Below, piece by piece: positions 61,135 through 64,000 of a stretch of DNA of 64,000 bases. A program made the position numbers and the translations under genes. This DNA comes from Astropecten irregularis. Its lineage: Eukaryota; Echinodermata; Asteroidea; Paxillosida; Astropectinidae. The stretch spans positions 6,079,983 through 6,143,982 of the forward strand of contig OZ020261.1 of NCBI GenBank assembly GCA_963971285.1. The letters are read 5' to 3'. Every line of letters starts with the position of its first letter. Position 1 is the stretch's first letter. The notes below the pieces were generated by a model, which worked only from the letters and a program-made list of their open reading frames with translations, made no database searches and had not been told where the DNA came from.

Positions 61135-61260
61135 GGGATGAGATTTTAATTTCAGATTTTAATCTGAATTCTAAGTTTTTGTTGTGGAGATTTTAACTTG
61201 TGTACACCTCCTCTGTACAAAGGTATAGGAACTTTTAAATTTCAGCCTTTATTTTGGTGT
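61135..61260. repeat. dispersed repeat, second copy of 31985-32260
   Basis: CAGGGATGAGATTTTAATTTC, CAGATTTTAATCTGAATTC, GTGTACACCTCCTCTGTAC. Confidence 0.6.
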
Positions 61261-61337
61261 TATCGGACAGATTTCTCTTTGAACTAATTTGCACTCAAAT
61301 TGATTAATTTCCTCTTCTTTTTGTTTTGTGTCTTTAA

Positions 61338-61496
<159 letters not shown>

Positions 61497-61511
61497 TAAG
61501 ACGATTTTCTT

Positions 61512-61864
61512 TCAAGGGTAGTATCATACTTTGGTAAGAAACCAAAACAAAAATGTTCACAGATTTACCTTTAACTTACAGGGTATAAAGACGGTGGTGG
61601 TAGAAACATACCGTTAAAATCTTTCCGCTTGAAATGGTGTATTTATCCAGAAATTAGTAAATCAACGACCGAAAATCTTTTTGATCTTTTAAAAGACCAA
61701 AAATAAAAGAGAAAAGGCTTAAGAAATACTGTGGCTGTTTTTCACTGTTTTCTCAAAAAGTGGGCACCGTATGGGACTGAAATTTTCACTGATGACTGTC
61801 TTGATATTTTTGCCCATGAATCTGTATTTCTTTGATATAAACCAAAGTATGATACTACCTTTAA
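61512..61864 (+). mobile_element. family-1 TTAA MITE filling intron 6
   Basis: CAAGGGTAGTATCATAC at the left, GTATGATACTACCTTTAA at the right. Occupies about 353 of the 476 bases of intron 6. Confidence 0.9.
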
Positions 61865-61940
61865 ATAATTTTTGTTAGTATAAACCGAGCAGTCTATCTT
61901 CCTTCGGCGACTAACATTTTCCACTCTGAATGAATTGCAG

Positions 61941-62158
61941 AATGCGAGCAGCTGATCCGGAAGATGCTTGTTATTGACGCAGCTAAGCGATACACCATCG
62001 AGCAGATTAAGAACCACAAGTGGATGCAGATGGACGGAGGGGAGCCCTCGCCCGTCTCAAGTCCGATGTCCGACATTCCCAAACCCGTCGGAGAGTTCAA
62101 TGAGCAAGCGCTCCGTCTCATGCAGAGCTTAGGCATTGACCAGCAAAGAACAATCGAG
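61941..62158 (+). CDS. SIK2: SIK coding exon 7 (residues 245-317): end of kinase domain and UBA start
   Basis: ECEQLIRKMLVIDAAKRYTI and NHKWMQMD close the kinase domain (the Arg of KRYTI is the conserved helix-I residue pairing with APE). A serine/proline linker (PSPVSSPMSD) follows. GEFNEQALRLMQSLGIDQQR begins the ubiquitin-associated domain, which in this family folds back on the kinase and aids LKB1 activation. SLGIDQQ is typical of SIK1/2; I recall a different sequence at this point in SIK3. Acceptor GAATTGCAG, donor GAG-GTATGC, exit phase 0. Confidence 0.95.
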
Positions 62159-62544
62159 GTATGCATCTCCTGTTGTCCATACCTCACTTAAATGAGGATC
62201 TCTTTCTTTTTAGCTTGGTAATTGGTTATGAATTTGATAAGGTGACCAGCAGTCCCCGATTTGACAGTGCCGTCCCCGATGAAAAATTGTCCCCGATTCG
62301 ACGAAATGCCCCAAAAAAATTCTAATTGTCCTAAAAAAAACAACTGAATACAAATGCTGTGCTGAAGAAGATCCATTCTTCAGAGAAGTATGCGAAGACA
62401 ACTGCCTAAGACATGTAAGTATGTAACCCACTCATGTCAACTGGACAAGATGCCACCATTTTGCATGCAAGCACCATCTGCATGGATTCAAAAAAATTTG
62501 GTCTGCCATGGTGTACTTATGTTTGCCATATGAATCTCTTTCAG
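62159..62544 (+). other. SIK2: SIK intron 7 (386 bp), repeat-free
   Basis: GT-AG with pyrimidine tract ATGAATCTCTTTCAG. Contains three GTCCCCGAT phrases at about 62254, 62272 and 62291, a short internal repeat. No MITE. Confidence 0.85.
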
Positions 62545-64000
62545 TCGCTGCGAAGAGACGGTTACGATCACTACACCGCTATTTACTACCTCCTCGTCGA
62601 AAGACTCAAACTCCACCGCTGCAGCTTCCCCGTCGAGGGCAGGGTGGACAGCCGGTCGCGACGCCCCAGCTCCATCTCCGACCACGCCATCCTACGCAAT
62701 CAGGTCGTCGGAACGGGGACCCACATGCCGCACGTGGTCCCAGGCACCCAGCAGTGTCGCAGTCCGATCAAGCAGCACTCGTTGGGGAGCCATCCGAGCC
62801 AGCAGCCGCCGATCCTGGGATTCAGACCAGTGCAGCCGGCATCGCAGCAGGCTGGAAAACAGGAAGCAGCTCACGCAGCGTTGCAACGTAAGCGCAAGGA
62901 GCCGATTCTACAACCGTCTACATGTATATTCAATGAAGGGGACGTGGTGACCGTCCCTCAGGTGGTCAGCGGGACCCTTCTAGAACCTCTTCCCCGCATG
63001 AACTTCAGGAAGGTCAGATCGATGTCACCAAATCACATGGTCGTTAAGTCCATCGACGAGGGAGTCGAAGTGGACATGCCCGAGAGTGAAGGCGAAATGG
63101 ACAAAACGTCCAGCGAGCAGCTGATGGCTCAACGCAGACATACTTTAGGGGAGAACTTTGAGCTCCCACCTACTATGGAGCCGACCCTTTCAGACTTTGG
63201 CATCGAGCCTCAGGACCTATCAGCCTCGTTTGATTCTCAGGAAGAGATGGAGATCGCTCAGATATCACAGGGTTTTGCTCAGGGTCTAGGACAGGGAATG
63301 TTTCAGCTTGGATCCGGTAGCCAGTGCAATTCTCCCGACCTTTCTCCTACCATGCAAGAGAAGCATATTATTGGCGGACAGCCGATGGGGCAAGGCATGA
63401 CGGAGACTCTGTTACGTACTGGGAGCCAGTCCCCAACTAGCTTCAGGGAAGGCCGTCGGGCCTCCGACGGCCTCCTACTGCAGGATTCTGTGAACAGGCA
63501 GCACAAGAATCTGGCACGCACTCAAGGAATGAATGAACTCCACGCCAGGTTGGATCAGCCACAAGGCGATTACTCTGACTGCAAGGTTATTGCAGAGCAA
63601 GCCAAGCAGCAGCAGTTACAGCAGCAGCAGCAACAGCAGCAGCATCAGGCTCGCATGCTGCAGCACATGGACTCAGTGCAATCCACAGACAGCGGATCGT
63701 ATTCGCAGTGCCAGGTGGGGCAGCAGCCGGTCACGTGGCGGCGGTTCCCCGCCCAGGTCCAGCTGAACCAGCGACAGAATCACTTCCACGCCATGAAGCA
63801 CACCATGCACACCGAGCCGGCGCAGGGCACCGGCTGCAGTTTCGACGAGCTCTCCCGCGGCGTGACGCCCGCACGGAGCCTGCAGCATCACCTCATGCAG
63901 CAGCGACTCATGCAGAAGCGGCAGCAGCTCCACAAGCAGTCGCAGCTCAGCCAGCAGTTCCAACAGCTCCACCTGGAACGGCAGCCAAGCTTTGACGGCC
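62545..64000 (+). CDS. SIK2: SIK coding exon 8 (residues 318-802), continues past the window
   Basis: One long open exon of 485 codons. Residues 318-341 finish the UBA domain (DGYDHYTAIYYLLVERL). Then comes the regulatory tail: SRSRRPSSIS (Ser359), QRRHTLGE (Thr517) and FREGRRASDG (Ser624) correspond to PKA/14-3-3 sites of vertebrate SIK2, and RKVRSMSP (Ser476) is a weaker candidate for the fourth. A Gln-rich run spans residues 672-687, and Gln/His-rich sequence continues to the edge. PKA phosphorylation at such sites recruits 14-3-3 and restrains SIK action on CRTCs and class IIa HDACs. GC content is clearly higher than in the introns. No stop before 64000; vertebrate SIK2 is 926 residues, so over 100 are probably missing here. 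Confidence 0.95.
63598..63653 (+). repeat. SIK2: coding CAG/CAA run in exon 8
   Basis: Near-continuous CAG codons with one TTA, one CAA and one CAT interruption, encoding the polyglutamine part of the SIK tail. Interrupted, so probably moderately stable. Confidence 0.9.

Noticed and set aside
62508..62891. 127-codon + frame over the start of exon 8
   Set aside because: A different frame from the SIK reading frame; it is a shadow of the GC-rich exon.
63673..63995. Reverse and alternative-frame Leu- or Ala-rich frames
   Set aside because: Shadows of the Gln/His-rich SIK exon.

Overview
This is animal nuclear DNA: AT-rich, intron-rich and full of repeats. The one gene I can support is a salt-inducible kinase of the SIK1/SIK2 type (AMPK-related, CAMK group) on the + strand. 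Its eight coding exons lie at 21205-21345, 35315-35431, 37548-37611, 41328-41443, 43443-43613, 61341-61464, 61941-62158 and 62545 to beyond the window end. All seven introns are GT-AG and the frame is continuous for 802 codons. The protein has a complete kinase domain with intact catalytic residues and an LKB1-type T-loop threonine, a UBA domain, and a glutamine-rich tail with PKA/14-3-3-type sites. The 3' end of the gene lies outside the window.

The organism cannot be named from sequence alone. The tRNA-derived SINEs with ATT or ATA tails, the abundant small inverted-repeat elements and the frequent ACATGTACATGT runs suggest a marine invertebrate. An echinoderm such as a sea star is my best guess, at low confidence.

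Layout. 1-19.7 kb is upstream intergenic DNA made of transposon relics, SINEs and simple repeats, with no recognisable gene; 10 of the window's 15 perfect TGACGTCA (CRE) octamers lie upstream of the start codon. 19.8-21.2 kb is the probable promoter and 5' UTR, with an RFX-type X-box and a CRE 48 bp apart. 21.3-35.3 kb is intron 1 (14 kb). 35.4-43.4 kb holds exons 2-5. 43.6-61.3 kb is intron 5 (17.7 kb), with two arrays of an 88-bp satellite, a 42-bp minisatellite and a candidate internal regulatory block at 50.34-50.64 kb. 61.3-64 kb holds exons 6-8.

The repeats can be read mechanistically. A TTAA-targeting MITE superfamily, about 18 copies of one family plus relatives, makes up much of the non-coding DNA. 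Three insertions or junctions, two with paralogous empty sites, show that TTAA is its target. A second MITE family has 8-bp duplications (hAT-like), a third has TAA flanks (Harbinger-like) and a fourth has TA flanks. Three SINE families are present. The oddest structure is a perfect 248-bp palindrome made of two head-to-head SINE copies at 39017-39264.

Functionally, SIKs restrain CREB by phosphorylating CRTC coactivators, and vertebrate SIK1 is itself CREB-induced. The conserved PKA-type sites in the protein and the CREs around the gene fit the same cAMP feedback loop in this animal. The regulatory half of that statement is inference.
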